Positions 41,677 to 51,119 of a DNA stretch of 64,000 bases are shown one piece after another. The translations under genes and the position numbers were made by a program. Location of the stretch: positions 7,564,001 through 7,628,000 of the forward strand of contig NZ_CP109479.1 in NCBI RefSeq assembly GCF_036227485.1, written 5' to 3'. Position 1 is the stretch's first letter. Each line of letters opens with the position of its first letter. The notes under the pieces were generated by a model. The model saw only the letters and a list, made by a program, of their open reading frames with translations. It did not search any database and was not told the origin of the DNA. Source of the DNA: Streptomyces sp. NBC_01451. GTDB taxonomy: Bacteria > Actinomycetota > Actinomycetes > Streptomycetales > Streptomycetaceae.

Positions 41677-43226
41677 TCACCGGTGCCGATCTCGGCGACG
41701 GGACCTACCGCAACCCGGTCCTGAACTCCGACTGGTCCGACCCGGACGTCGTCCGCGTCGGTGACGACTTCTACCTCACCGCGTCCAGCTTCGGCAGGGC
41801 GCCCGGCCTGCCCCTCCTGCACTCCCGGGACCTCGTCAACTGGACCCTCGTCGGCCATGCCCTCGAACGCCTCCGCCCGGCGGCCGAGTTCAGGGTCCCG
41901 CGCCACGACTGCGGTGTCTGGGCGCCCTCGCTCCGGCATCACGACGACCGGTTCTGGATCTTCTGGGGCGACCCCGACCACGGTATCTTCCAGGTCAACT
42001 CCCCGGAGATACGTGGTCCTTGGACCAAACCGCACCTGGTCGAGGAGGGCAAGGGCCTCATCGACGCGTGCCCGCTGTGGGACGAGGAGACCGGCGAGGC
42101 GTACCTCGTGCACGCCTGGGCCAGGTCCCGCTCGGGCATCAAGAACCGGCTCACCGGCCACCGGATGCACCCCGAGGGCACGGGACTTCTGGACGAGGGA
42201 AAGGTGATCGTCGACGGCGACCGCATCCCGGGCTGGTTCACCCTTGAGGGCCCGAAGCTCTACCGGCACGACGGCTGGTTCTGGATCCTGGCACCCGCCG
42301 GGGGAGTGGAGACCGGCTGGCAGGGCGCCTTCCGCTCCCGTGACTTCTTCGGGCCGTACGAGGAGCGGATCGTCCTGGAGCAGGGGGACACCGACGTCAA
42401 CGGGCCTCACCAGGGCGGCTGGGTGCGCACCCCGTCCGGCGAGGACTGGTTCCTCCACTTCCAGCAGCGCGGCCCGTACGGCCGTGTCGTGCACCTCCAG
42501 CCGATGAGCTGGGGTGGAGCGGAGGAGCCGGGGGGTGCGGGCGGCTGGCCCGTGCTCGGTGACTCCGGCACCCCCGTCGCCGTACACCGCAAGCCCGATC
42601 TGCCGGTGCAGACGCCCGCGGCGCCCGCCACCGACGACGACTTCCCCGGCGGACGGTACGGCCGTCAGTGGCAGTGGACGGCCAACCCCCAGGACGGCTG
42701 GGCCACCCAGCACTCGGGGGACGGGCTACGGCTGACCTGCGTACGCAGTGCCGACGCCCATGACCTGCGGAAACTCCCGAACGTCCTCACCCAGCGGCTG
42801 CCCGGCGTCGAATGCGTGGCCGAGGTGGAGCTGCGGCTCGACAGCGAGGAGCCCGGGGCGCGGGCCGGGCTCGCCGTGCTCGGCGACTCCTTCGGCTGGA
42901 TCGGTCTGGAGCGGGCGGAGGACGGGACGGTCCGGCTCGTCCACCGGTTCGCCGAGTCCGTCGCCGACCGGGAACGGGACGCCGGCCGTCCGAAGGCGGC
43001 CCCCGAGGGGCGGGTCCGGTTGCGGATCGCGATCGGGGCGGGGGCGCGCTGCCGGTTCGCGTACGACGTCGGCGCCGGGGACGGCTGGGAGTCGTCCGGG
43101 CCGGTGTTCGCCGCCACCCCCTGGCGCTGGGTCGGCGCCCTGCTCGGCCTCTTCGCACTCGCACCCGTCGGCGGGGGACACGCCGGCGCGGCCACGTTCA
43201 CGCGGTTCAGCGTCACCTCTCCATAA
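41673..43226 (+). CDS. Glycoside hydrolase family 43 (intracellular)
   Basis: 517 residues from a GTG overlapping the previous stop. Five-bladed propeller GH43: catalytic base Asp in DWSDPDVVRVGDDFYLT near 13, pKa-tuning Asp in GLIDACPLWDEETGEAYLVH near 130, acid Glu in TLEGPKLYRHDGWFWI near 192. The second half (about 320-517) is a beta-sandwich GH43 C-domain. No signal peptide, so it cleaves imported arabino- or xylo-oligosaccharides. It lies among pectinase genes, pointing to alpha-L-arabinofuranosidase or beta-galactosidase/xylosidase activity on side chains. Confidence 0.87.
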   Translation: MITGADLGDGTYRNPVLNSDWSDPDVVRVGDDFYLTASSFGRAPGLPLLHSRDLVNWTLVGHALERLRPAAEFRVPRHDCGVWAPSLRHHDDRFWIFWGDPDHGIFQVNSPEIRGPWTKPHLVEEGKGLIDACPLWDEETGEAYLVHAWARSRSGIKNRLTGHRMHPEGTGLLDEGKVIVDGDRIPGWFTLEGPKLYRHDGWFWILAPAGGVETGWQGAFRSRDFFGPYEERIVLEQGDTDVNGPHQGGWVRTPSGEDWFLHFQQRGPYGRVVHLQPMSWGGAEEPGGAGGWPVLGDSGTPVAVHRKPDLPVQTPAAPATDDDFPGGRYGRQWQWTANPQDGWATQHSGDGLRLTCVRSADAHDLRKLPNVLTQRLPGVECVAEVELRLDSEEPGARAGLAVLGDSFGWIGLERAEDGTVRLVHRFAESVADRERDAGRPKAAPEGRVRLRIAIGAGARCRFAYDVGAGDGWESSGPVFAATPWRWVGALLGLFALAPVGGGHAGAATFTRFSVTSP

Positions 43227-43259
43227 CTCACCTTATTCGTATGCCTGTTGGGAGCCGCA

Positions 43260-45284
43260 ATGACGCACTTCCCTAGCAAGCGCTTACCGGGCGCCGGTGG
43301 CCCCGTCGCCGTCGGCAGAACCCTGGCGACCGTCGTGGCCCTGGTGGCTGCTCTGGCCCTCGGGGCGGCCGGTGAGGCGACGGCCGCCACCTCCGTGACG
43401 GCCGTTCCCTCCACCGCCGAGGGCACCGCACCGGCGGCCCCCCGCTGGACCGACCGGGCCCACGGTTTCGCCTCACTCGACGGCGGCACCGACGGCGGCG
43501 CGGGCGGCAAAGTCGTCACGGTCACCGACCAGGCCTCGCTGGTGAAGTACGCGGCGGCCGAGGAGCCGTACGTCATCCGGGTCGCGGGCTCGATAGACGT
43601 GGCGCCCTTCGGCGCGGATGTCGTCGTCACCTCAAACAAGACGATCATCGGTGTCGGTGACACCGGCGAGATCGTCCACGGCGAGCTGCACCTCAACCCC
43701 GGCACCAGCGACGTGATCATCCGCAATCTGACGATCCGTGACTCGTACGTCGAGGGCGACTGGGACGGCAAGACGACCGACTTCGACGCCATCCAGATGG
43801 ACACCGTCGACCACGTCTGGATCGACCACAACCGCTTCACACACATGGGCGACGGACTGCTCGACATCCGCAAGGACAGCCGGTACATCACCGTCTCCAA
43901 CAACCAGTTCACCAACCACAACAAGGCGTTCGGGATCGGCTGGACGCCCAACGTGCTCACCCAGATCACCATCGACCACAACTGGTTCACCGGCACGAAG
44001 CAGCGCAACCCGTCCGCCGACAACTGCGCCTACGCCCACCTCTACAACAACTACGTGTCGGCGCAGGTCTCCGACGGCGATCCCGTCTGGACGTACGGCA
44101 ACTGGTCGCGCGGCAGGACCAGGATGGTCATCGAGAACAGCTACTACGACGGTGTCCAGCATCCCTACCAGGCGGACGCCACCGCCGAGTTGGTGCAGCG
44201 CGGGTCGATCCTGAAGCACGTCACCGGACGGCAGGACGAGTGGGGCACCGCCTTCGAACCCCGTGACTTCTACGCGTACCGGCTGGACCCGGCCGCCGCC
44301 GTGCCCGCGCTGGTCAAGCGTTTCTCCGGGCCGCAACGGCGGATCGGCGCCGCGGTGACGCTCCAGGTCCCCGCCGACTACCCGACCGTCCAGGCCGCCG
44401 TGGACGCCGTGCCCGTCGGCAACACCGGGCCGGTGACCATCGCCGTCGCGCCGGGAACGTACCGTGCGAAGGTCTTCATCCCGGTCGGCAAGTCGAACAT
44501 CCTGCTCCAGGGGACCGGCCGGAACCGCTCCGACACCGTCATCGTCTTCGACACGCCCGCCGAGTACGGCGGTTCGACGGGCAGCGCGACGGTACGCATC
44601 GCCGCGAGCGACGTCACCGCCCGCAACCTCACCTTCAGCAACGACTTCGACGAGGCCGCGGTCGTGCTCAACGGCGAGCAGGCGCTCGCGATGAAGACGA
44701 CCGGCGACCGGATCGTCTTCGAGAACACCGCCTTCCTGGGCAACCAGGACACCCTGATGACCGACAGCCCCAAGCTGGACGTGATCAGCCGCGTCTACGT
44801 CCGCGACTCGTACATCGAGGGCGACGTCGACTTCGTCTACGGCCGGGCGACGACCGTCATCGAGCGGTCGGTGATCCGCGCGCTGAGCCGAGGTTCCACC
44901 ACCAACAACGGGTACATCACCGCCGCTTCGACCTGGACGGGCAATCCGTACGGCTTCCTGATCACCCGCTCGAAGATCGTGAGCGACGCGCCCGCCGGAT
45001 CCTTCCACCTCGGCAGGCCCTGGCACCCGGGCGGCGAGCCGAACGCCATCGCCCAGGTCCTGTTCCGGGAGACCGAACTGCCCGCCGCGATCAAGGCCTC
45101 GCCGTGGACCGACATGAGCGGCTTCTCGTGGCGGGACGCTCGCTTCACCGAGTACCGGACGTACGGCCCAGGTGCCGAAGTGACCGCCGACCGGCCGCAG
45201 TTGAGCGAAGCCGACGCGGCCACTCACACCGTGGCCGACTACCTGAACGGTACGGATGGCTGGGCCCCGTACGCCCGCCGCTGA
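43260..45284 (+). CDS. Secreted bifunctional pectate lyase (PL1) and pectin methylesterase (CE8)
   Basis: 674 residues from the ATG at 43260 with GGGAG upstream. A signal peptide (ATVVALVAALALGAA) is followed by a PL1 beta-helix (about 65-355; VWIDHNRFTHMGDGLLDI, RNPSADNCAYAHLYNN) and then a CE8 esterase (about 362-670). CE8 marks are FLGNQDTLM near 495, YIEGDVDFVYGRAT near 518 with the catalytic Asp, and HLGRPWHPGG near 580. One chain would remove methyl esters and then cut the freed galacturonan. Codon 9 is TTA (43284-43286), the only TTA in the genes I assigned, inside a GCGC palindrome AAGCGCTT. Confidence 0.92.
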   Translation: MTHFPSKRLPGAGGPVAVGRTLATVVALVAALALGAAGEATAATSVTAVPSTAEGTAPAAPRWTDRAHGFASLDGGTDGGAGGKVVTVTDQASLVKYAAAEEPYVIRVAGSIDVAPFGADVVVTSNKTIIGVGDTGEIVHGELHLNPGTSDVIIRNLTIRDSYVEGDWDGKTTDFDAIQMDTVDHVWIDHNRFTHMGDGLLDIRKDSRYITVSNNQFTNHNKAFGIGWTPNVLTQITIDHNWFTGTKQRNPSADNCAYAHLYNNYVSAQVSDGDPVWTYGNWSRGRTRMVIENSYYDGVQHPYQADATAELVQRGSILKHVTGRQDEWGTAFEPRDFYAYRLDPAAAVPALVKRFSGPQRRIGAAVTLQVPADYPTVQAAVDAVPVGNTGPVTIAVAPGTYRAKVFIPVGKSNILLQGTGRNRSDTVIVFDTPAEYGGSTGSATVRIAASDVTARNLTFSNDFDEAAVVLNGEQALAMKTTGDRIVFENTAFLGNQDTLMTDSPKLDVISRVYVRDSYIEGDVDFVYGRATTVIERSVIRALSRGSTTNNGYITAASTWTGNPYGFLITRSKIVSDAPAGSFHLGRPWHPGGEPNAIAQVLFRETELPAAIKASPWTDMSGFSWRDARFTEYRTYGPGAEVTADRPQLSEADAATHTVADYLNGTDGWAPYARR

Positions 45285-45336
45285 CCCCCCACAACTTCAT
45301 AGTTTCCGATTGATCCAGAAGAGAGAGTGCCGACCA

Positions 45337-46674
45337 ATGAAGATCAGCATCCGCAGAAGCAGGCGCGCGGCCATCGCCGTGGCCCTGGGTTCCGTGCTCG
45401 CCCTGACCGCCACCGCCTGCGGTGACGACGGCAGCGGGGCGGGCGGGGACAAGGGCAACGAGGGTTCGGGCAAGGGCCAGATCACCTTCTGGGACAACAA
45501 CGGCGGTGTGCGCACCGACGTCTGGAAGGAGATCATCGCCGACTTCGAGAAGGCCAACCCCGACATCAAGGTCAAGTACGTCGGGATACCGTCCGACAGC
45601 ATCCAGTCCAAGTACGACACCGCGATCCAGGGCGGCGGCCTGCCCGACGTCGGCGGGGTCGGCGCGGCCATGCTCGCCGGCATCGCCGCCCAGAACGCCC
45701 TGGAGCCGCTGGACGACCGGCTCAAGAACAGTTCGCTGAACGGCAAGCTGACCCCGGGCATGATCGACAGCGTGCGCAGCGCGGGCGGCGGCGACGAACT
45801 GTTCACCGTCCCGACCTCCGCGAACAACGGCACGCTCTGGTACCGCACCGACCTGTTCGAGGCGGCGAAGCTGGACCCGCCGACGACCTGGTCGAAGTTC
45901 TACACCGCCGCCGACAAGCTCACCGACGCGAGCAAGAACAGGTTCGGTTACACCATTCGTGGTGGCGAGGGGTCGATCGCGCAGGCCCTGGACGCGATGT
46001 ACGGGCAGTCCGGCATCACGTCGTTCTGGAAGGACACGAAGACCACCGTCAACGACCCGAAGAACGTGGCGGCGCTGGAGAAGTACACCGCGCTGTTCAA
46101 GAAGGACACTCCGTCCGCCGACGTCAACAACGACTTCAAGAAGATGGTCGCCCAGTGGGACAGCGGCGACATCGGCATGCTGAGCCACAACCTCGGCTCC
46201 TACCAGGACCACCTGAAGGCGCTGAACGGCAAGTTCCGGGGAATTCCGAACCCGACGCAGGACGACGGGACCCGGGTGCAGGTCTCCAACCCCGTCGACG
46301 GGCTGGGTCTGTTCAAGTCCAGCAAGAACAAGACGGCCTCGTGGAAGTTCATCGAGTTCGCCGTCTCGCACGCGTCCAACAGCAAGTGGAACGAGTCCGC
46401 GGGCGCCATTCCGTCCAACACGGAGGCGGCGAAGGACGCGTGGATCCAGTCGGCGGAGGCGACGAAGCTGGCGGCCGAGTCGCTGAACAGCGGCACGATC
46501 AAGATCGTGCAGCTGCCGTACTACCTGCCCGACTGGAACACGATCTCGAAGGCGGACAACGAGCCCAACTTCCAGAAGGTGCTGCTGAAGAAGATGAGCG
46601 CGAAGGAGTTCCTGGACACGTTGGCCGACCAGCTGAACGCCGCGCAGGCCGAGTGGAATGGGCAGATGGGTTAG
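45337..46674 (+). CDS. Solute-binding lipoprotein for pectin-derived oligosaccharides
   Basis: 445 residues from the ATG at 45337. Signal and lipobox (LGSVLALTATAC) put it on the outer membrane face. Family 1 binding protein (ITFWDNNGGVRTDVWKEIIA, GGGLPDVGGVGAAMLAGIAA, WDSGDIGMLSHNLGSYQDHL). It lies 52 bases after the PL1-CE8 fusion and is followed by a hairpin. The only permeases it can pair with on this strand are those at 36.5-38.4 kb. Separation of binding protein from permeases by seven kilobases of enzymes is unusual. Confidence 0.88.
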   Translation: MKISIRRSRRAAIAVALGSVLALTATACGDDGSGAGGDKGNEGSGKGQITFWDNNGGVRTDVWKEIIADFEKANPDIKVKYVGIPSDSIQSKYDTAIQGGGLPDVGGVGAAMLAGIAAQNALEPLDDRLKNSSLNGKLTPGMIDSVRSAGGGDELFTVPTSANNGTLWYRTDLFEAAKLDPPTTWSKFYTAADKLTDASKNRFGYTIRGGEGSIAQALDAMYGQSGITSFWKDTKTTVNDPKNVAALEKYTALFKKDTPSADVNNDFKKMVAQWDSGDIGMLSHNLGSYQDHLKALNGKFRGIPNPTQDDGTRVQVSNPVDGLGLFKSSKNKTASWKFIEFAVSHASNSKWNESAGAIPSNTEAAKDAWIQSAEATKLAAESLNSGTIKIVQLPYYLPDWNTISKADNEPNFQKVLLKKMSAKEFLDTLADQLNAAQAEWNGQMG

Positions 46675-46718
46675 GTCGCTTTTCGGCCGCGGGTCCGCCG
46701 TGGCTGTTCGCGCAGTTC

Positions 46719-46746
46719 CCCGCGCCCCCAGAAACAGGGGCGCGGG
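46719..46746 (+). terminator. Repeat-associated hairpin after the binding-protein gene
   Basis: A 10-bp stem CCCGCGCCCC / GGGGCGCGGG with an 8-base loop follows the repeat word GTTCGCGCAGTTCCCCGCG also seen near 26795. It may attenuate or end the transport transcript before the CE12 gene. Confidence 0.65.
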
Positions 46747-46776
46747 TGCCCGACTCCTCTCGAAAGGCACAACGTC

Positions 46777-47577
46777 GTGTCTCTTAGCCGTCGGCAAGTG
46801 TCCGCAGCTGCCATCGCTGCTGTTCCTCTCGCCATCGCATCCTCGGGAAACGCGTCGGCGCATTCCAGCCGGTGTTCCCGCACGATCTACATCGCCGGTG
46901 ATTCCACCGCCGCCCAGAAATACGCCGACGCCGCCCCGGAGACCGGGTGGGGAATGGCGCTCCCCTTCTTTCTCCAGAAGGATCTGCCTGTCGCCAACCA
47001 CGCGGTGAACGGGCGCAGTTCCAAGAGCTTCTTCGACGAAGGGCGTCTTGGCGCCATTCTCGATGTGATCGCCCCCGGTGACTTCCTGCTCATCCAGTTC
47101 GGGCACAACGACGAGAAGAGCGCCGACCCCGTCCGTTACACCGAGCCCTGGACGACGTACCAGGACTATCTGCGGCTGTACATCGACGGTGCGCGGGCCC
47201 GGGGTGCCCGGCCGGTGCTCGCCACCTCCGTAGAGCGGAGAAAGTTCGACGCGAGCGGCAACGCGCTGCCGACCCACGGCGACTACCCGGCGGCGATGCG
47301 TGCGCTCGCCGAGGCGGAGAGCGTGGCGCTGCTCGACATCCAGGCCCTGTCGATCGCGCTCTGGCAGGAGCTGGGGGTCGAGGAGACGAAGAAGTACTTC
47401 AACTGGACAGCGACCGAGCAGGACAACACGCACTTCAACCCGCCGGGTGCCATCGCGGTGGCCCGGCTCGTCGCCGCCGGGCTGGTGCGGCGCCGGGTGC
47501 TGGCACGCCGGGACGTGCGCCGCCTCGACGACGTGATCCCGGAGTCCTGGATCACCTGGCCGTCGGCCACCGCGTAG
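46777..47577 (+). CDS. Secreted rhamnogalacturonan acetylesterase, CE12 family
   Basis: 266 residues from a GTG at 46777. A Tat-like signal (SLSRRQVSAAAIAAVPLAIA) is followed by an SGNH fold: YIAGDSTAAQKYAD near 38 with the nucleophile Ser, NHAVNGRSSKSF near 75, IQFGHNDEKS near 107, and the DNTHFNPPGA block with Asp and His near 213. It removes acetyl groups from rhamnogalacturonan I so that lyases can act. It begins the second run of secreted enzymes in the array. Confidence 0.88.
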   Translation: MSLSRRQVSAAAIAAVPLAIASSGNASAHSSRCSRTIYIAGDSTAAQKYADAAPETGWGMALPFFLQKDLPVANHAVNGRSSKSFFDEGRLGAILDVIAPGDFLLIQFGHNDEKSADPVRYTEPWTTYQDYLRLYIDGARARGARPVLATSVERRKFDASGNALPTHGDYPAAMRALAEAESVALLDIQALSIALWQELGVEETKKYFNWTATEQDNTHFNPPGAIAVARLVAAGLVRRRVLARRDVRRLDDVIPESWITWPSATA

Positions 47578-47630
47578 CCGCTTCCCCCGCAAGTCCCCCC
47601 AGCCTGTTCCTCCAGAAGGAGAGCCGCACC

Positions 47631-48950
47631 ATGAACGCTCGCGCATGTCATGATCATGTCACCATGAAGGCCGCCGCCCTGCTCGGCTGCACCGCCCTCG
47701 TCCTCACCGTCACCGGCCCCGCCGCACAGGCCGCCGCCCCGGCCCGCGACCTCGGCCGCCAGACCCTCGCCGCCGGAGACGGCTGGGCGTCCGACGCGGG
47801 CGGCACGACCGGCGGTTCGGCCGCCACCGCCGACCACGTCTACACGGTCACCACCTGGGCGCAGTTCAAGGCCGCGCTGGAGGACGGCGGCAGCGCACCC
47901 AGGATCATCAAGGTCAAGGGCATGATCGAGGCCGTGTCCGAGGGCTGCGAGGCCTTCGTCGCCGGGGGCTACGACCTCCAGCAGTACCTCAAGGACTACG
48001 ACCCGGCGGTCTGGGGCAACGACAAGGTCGCCAGCGGCCCGCAGGAGGACGCGCGGGTCGCGTCCGCCGCCAACCAGGACACGGAGATCAAGGCCAACAT
48101 CCCGAGCAACACCACCATCGTCGGCGTCGGCAGGAACTCCGGCATCCTCGGCGGCAGCCTCCAGGTCAAGGGCGTCTCCAACGTCATCCTGCGCAACCTC
48201 ACCATCGAGGCCCCCCTCGACTGCTTCCCGAAGTGGGACCCCACCGACGACAACAACACCGGGGCCTGGAACTCCGAGTACGACGCCGTGGTCGTCTACG
48301 GCACCGACCACGTGTGGATCGACCACAACACCCTCACCGACGGCCGCTACCCCGACCGCGAGCGGCCGAGCTACTTCGGCAAGATCTTCCAGCAGCACGA
48401 CGGGCTGACGGACATCGTGCGCGGCGCCAACTACGTCACCGTGTCCTGGAACTCCTTCAAGGACCACGACAAGAACATGCTGATCGGGAACAGCGACAGC
48501 ACCGCCACCACGGACGCGGGCAAGCTCAAGGTCACCATGCACCACAACAAGTTCGACGGCATCCTCCAGCGCTCCCCGCGCGTGCGCTTCGGGCAGGTCG
48601 ACGTCTACAACAACAGCTATGTGGTGACCGAGGAACAGAAGTCCGACTACTACATCTTCGGCGTCGGCATCTCCTCGCAGCTGTACGCCACCGACAACGC
48701 CATCTCGCTGCCGGCCGGCGCCAGTGTCGGCCAGGTGCTGAAGAAGTGGAAGGAGTCGCCGCTCACCGCCGAGAACAACTACGTCAACGGCAGGCTGACC
48801 GACCTGATCGCCGTCCACAACGCCGAGATCCCCGCCGAGACACTCCAGTCGGGCGCCGGCTGGACGCCCACCCTCCGCACGAAGGTCGACCCGCCGCGGG
48901 CGGTGCCGCACATCGTCGACCGCGGTGCGGGCGCGGGCAAGGTCTGCTGA
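47631..48950 (+). CDS. Secreted pectate lyase, PL1 family (second copy)
   Basis: 439 residues; ATG at 47631 with AAGGAG nine bases upstream, or the in-frame ATG at 47664. Signal near the N-terminus (LLGCTALVLTVTGPAAQAA). The mature beta-helix is close to the lyase at 38.4 kb: VILRNLTIEAPLDCFPKWD, DHVWIDHNTLTD, RSPRVRFGQVDVYNNSYVV. Paralogy with the first suggests local duplication and some division of substrate preference. The CE8 gene starts two bases after its stop. Confidence 0.88.
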   Translation: MNARACHDHVTMKAAALLGCTALVLTVTGPAAQAAAPARDLGRQTLAAGDGWASDAGGTTGGSAATADHVYTVTTWAQFKAALEDGGSAPRIIKVKGMIEAVSEGCEAFVAGGYDLQQYLKDYDPAVWGNDKVASGPQEDARVASAANQDTEIKANIPSNTTIVGVGRNSGILGGSLQVKGVSNVILRNLTIEAPLDCFPKWDPTDDNNTGAWNSEYDAVVVYGTDHVWIDHNTLTDGRYPDRERPSYFGKIFQQHDGLTDIVRGANYVTVSWNSFKDHDKNMLIGNSDSTATTDAGKLKVTMHHNKFDGILQRSPRVRFGQVDVYNNSYVVTEEQKSDYYIFGVGISSQLYATDNAISLPAGASVGQVLKKWKESPLTAENNYVNGRLTDLIAVHNAEIPAETLQSGAGWTPTLRTKVDPPRAVPHIVDRGAGAGKVC

Positions 48951-48952
48951 TC

Positions 48953-50074
48953 ATGGCCGACCTTCAACCCCCTCTCAACAGAAGGTCGTTCGTCGTCGCG
49001 AGCACCGGGGCCGCACTGGCCCTGGGGCTCGCGGCCCCCGCCCGCGCGGCCGGCCGGACCCGCTTCGGCCGCTACGGCTCCCCGTCCCGCCGTCTGACCG
49101 AGCGGACCCTGTACGTCGACGCGGCGGGCACCGGCGACTTCACCGGCGTCCAGGCCGCCGTGACCGCCGTCGGCGGCACCGGATACACGCTGGTCGTCGC
49201 GCCGGGCGTCTACCGCGAGACCGTCGCCGTCACGGCCGCCCGTACGGAACTGACCCTGATCGGCGCCTCCGAGAACCCGCGCGACGTCGTCATCGTGTAC
49301 GACAACGCGGCCGGCACCCCGAAACCGGGCGGCGGCACCTACGGCACCACCGGCTCCGCCACCACCCTCGTACAGGCCGCCGACTTCACGGCCCGCTGGA
49401 TCACCTTCGCCAACGACTGGCTGCGCGCCGACCACCCGGAGATCGCGGGCACCCAGGCCGTCGCCATCAAGGTGCAGGGCGACCGTGCCGCGTTCCACCA
49501 CTGCCGGTTCCTCGGCCACCAGGACACCCTGTACGCCGACTCGATGAGCCGTGAGGCGTACGCCCGGCAGTACTTCGCGCACTGTTACGTCGAAGGGGAC
49601 GTCGACTTCGTCTTCGGCCGGGCAACCGCCGTGTACGAGCGCTGCCACTTCCGCACGCTCGACCGCACCGACCTCGCCGGCACCCCCTACGGCTTCGCCT
49701 TCGCGCCCTCCACCGTGGGCACCAACCCCCGCGGCTACCTGGTGACCGGCAGCCGCGTCACCAGCGAAGCCCCGGACGCCGCCTACAAGCTGGCCCGCCC
49801 CTGGGTGCCCAGCTCCGACACCACCGCCCGCCCGATGCTCACCGTCCGGGACACCCACCTCGGGCCCGGCATCGACGCGGTCGCGCCCTACACCAACATG
49901 TCGGACAGCTACCCGTGGCAGAGCCAGCGGTTCGCCGAGTTCCGGAACACGGGCCCGGGAGCCAGGATCCTGGTCGCCGAGAACCGCCCCCAGCTCACGG
50001 CCACCGAAGCCGAGTCGGCGACCCGTGAGGCCTACCTCGGCGACTGGACGCCGTGGCGCGGACGGTGGTGCTGA
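48953..50074 (+). CDS. Secreted pectin methylesterase, CE8 family
   Basis: 373 residues with a Tat-like signal (NRRSFVVASTGAALALGLAA). Beta-helix esterase that removes methyl groups from homogalacturonan. Active-site strands are FLGHQDTLYAD near 186, CYVEGDVDFVFGRATAVYER near 207 with the catalytic Asp pair, and LARPWVPSS near 280. It directly follows the PL1 gene and precedes its own paralogue by one base. Confidence 0.9.
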   Translation: MADLQPPLNRRSFVVASTGAALALGLAAPARAAGRTRFGRYGSPSRRLTERTLYVDAAGTGDFTGVQAAVTAVGGTGYTLVVAPGVYRETVAVTAARTELTLIGASENPRDVVIVYDNAAGTPKPGGGTYGTTGSATTLVQAADFTARWITFANDWLRADHPEIAGTQAVAIKVQGDRAAFHHCRFLGHQDTLYADSMSREAYARQYFAHCYVEGDVDFVFGRATAVYERCHFRTLDRTDLAGTPYGFAFAPSTVGTNPRGYLVTGSRVTSEAPDAAYKLARPWVPSSDTTARPMLTVRDTHLGPGIDAVAPYTNMSDSYPWQSQRFAEFRNTGPGARILVAENRPQLTATEAESATREAYLGDWTPWRGRWC

Positions 50075-50075
50075 G

Positions 50076-51119
50076 ATGCGCCGACGCACACTGCTCACCG
50101 GGTTCGCGGGCGGGCTGCTCGCCACCGGTACGGCCCCCGCGTTCGCGTCCGGGGCCCGCCGGGTCCGGCACGTCCGCCCCGGCGACTCCGTCCAGGCAGC
50201 GGTGGACGCCGTGGTGGCGGCGGGCGGGACCGGGTGGACGATCGCCGTGCACCCGGGAACGTACCGCGAAGTCATCGACATCCCGGCCCAGGCAGCCGAG
50301 TTGACGATCCGCGGCGCCACCCGCGACCCGCGCGACACCGTCATCGTGTACGACAACGCCAACGGCACCCCGAAACCCGACGGTTCGGGCACCTACGGCA
50401 CCGCCGGCTCCGCCACCTTCACCTCGGCGGCGCCCGGCCTGACCGTACGCGACCTGACCCTCGCCAACGACTGGCTGCGCGCCGACCACCCGGAGATCAC
50501 GGGAACGCAGGCTGTCGCCGCGTATGTCACGGGGGACCGGTCGCAGTTCACCCGGGTCCGGTTCCTCGCCCACCAGGACACCCTGTTCGCGGACACGACG
50601 GCACTGACCGCCTTCGACCGGCACTACTACCGCGACTGCTACATCGAGGGCGACGTCGACTTCGTCTTCGGGCGGGCCCGGGCCGTCTTCGAGCGCTGCC
50701 ACTTCCACACCCTCGACCGGGACGTCGCCTTCAAACCCGAGGGCATGGTCTTCGCCCCCGCCACGGCCCGCGCCAACCCCTACGGCTTCCTGGCGGTACG
50801 CGGACTGGTGACCTCGGGCGCGGAGGACGGCGCGTACAGGATCGCCCGGCCCTGGGTGCCGTCCTACGAGACAACCGCCTGGCCCTCGTTGGTCGTCCGG
50901 GACACCTGGCTCGGCCCGGGCATCGACGCCGTGACCCCGTACACCAACATGCGCGAGGCCTATCCGTGGCAGACCATGCGGTTTCGCGAGTACGGCAACT
51001 CCGGTCCCGGCGCGCTGATCACGGTGCCGGAGAACCGGCCGCAGCTCACGGCGGCGGAGGCCGGCGAACACACGCGGCGGACGTATCTCGGCGACTGGTG
51101 CCCGGATGAACGGCCGTGA
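50076..51119 (+). CDS. Secreted pectin methylesterase, CE8 family (paralogue)
   Basis: 347 residues, starting at 50076. Tat-like signal MRRRTLLTGFAGGLLATG. Same core as the preceding gene: FLAHQDTLFAD near 167, CYIEGDVDFVFGRARAVFER near 188, IARPWVPSY near 258. Blocks such as NDWLRADHPEI and GTYG are shared word for word with the neighbour, so this is a tandem duplication that has since diverged. Overlaps the next gene by 14 bases. Confidence 0.9.
   Translation: MRRRTLLTGFAGGLLATGTAPAFASGARRVRHVRPGDSVQAAVDAVVAAGGTGWTIAVHPGTYREVIDIPAQAAELTIRGATRDPRDTVIVYDNANGTPKPDGSGTYGTAGSATFTSAAPGLTVRDLTLANDWLRADHPEITGTQAVAAYVTGDRSQFTRVRFLAHQDTLFADTTALTAFDRHYYRDCYIEGDVDFVFGRARAVFERCHFHTLDRDVAFKPEGMVFAPATARANPYGFLAVRGLVTSGAEDGAYRIARPWVPSYETTAWPSLVVRDTWLGPGIDAVTPYTNMREAYPWQTMRFREYGNSGPGALITVPENRPQLTAAEAGEHTRRTYLGDWCPDERP

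Noticed and set aside
45145..47646. 833-codon open frame on the minus strand
   Set aside because: Opposite the solute-binding protein and CE12 esterase; high GC simply leaves few stops.
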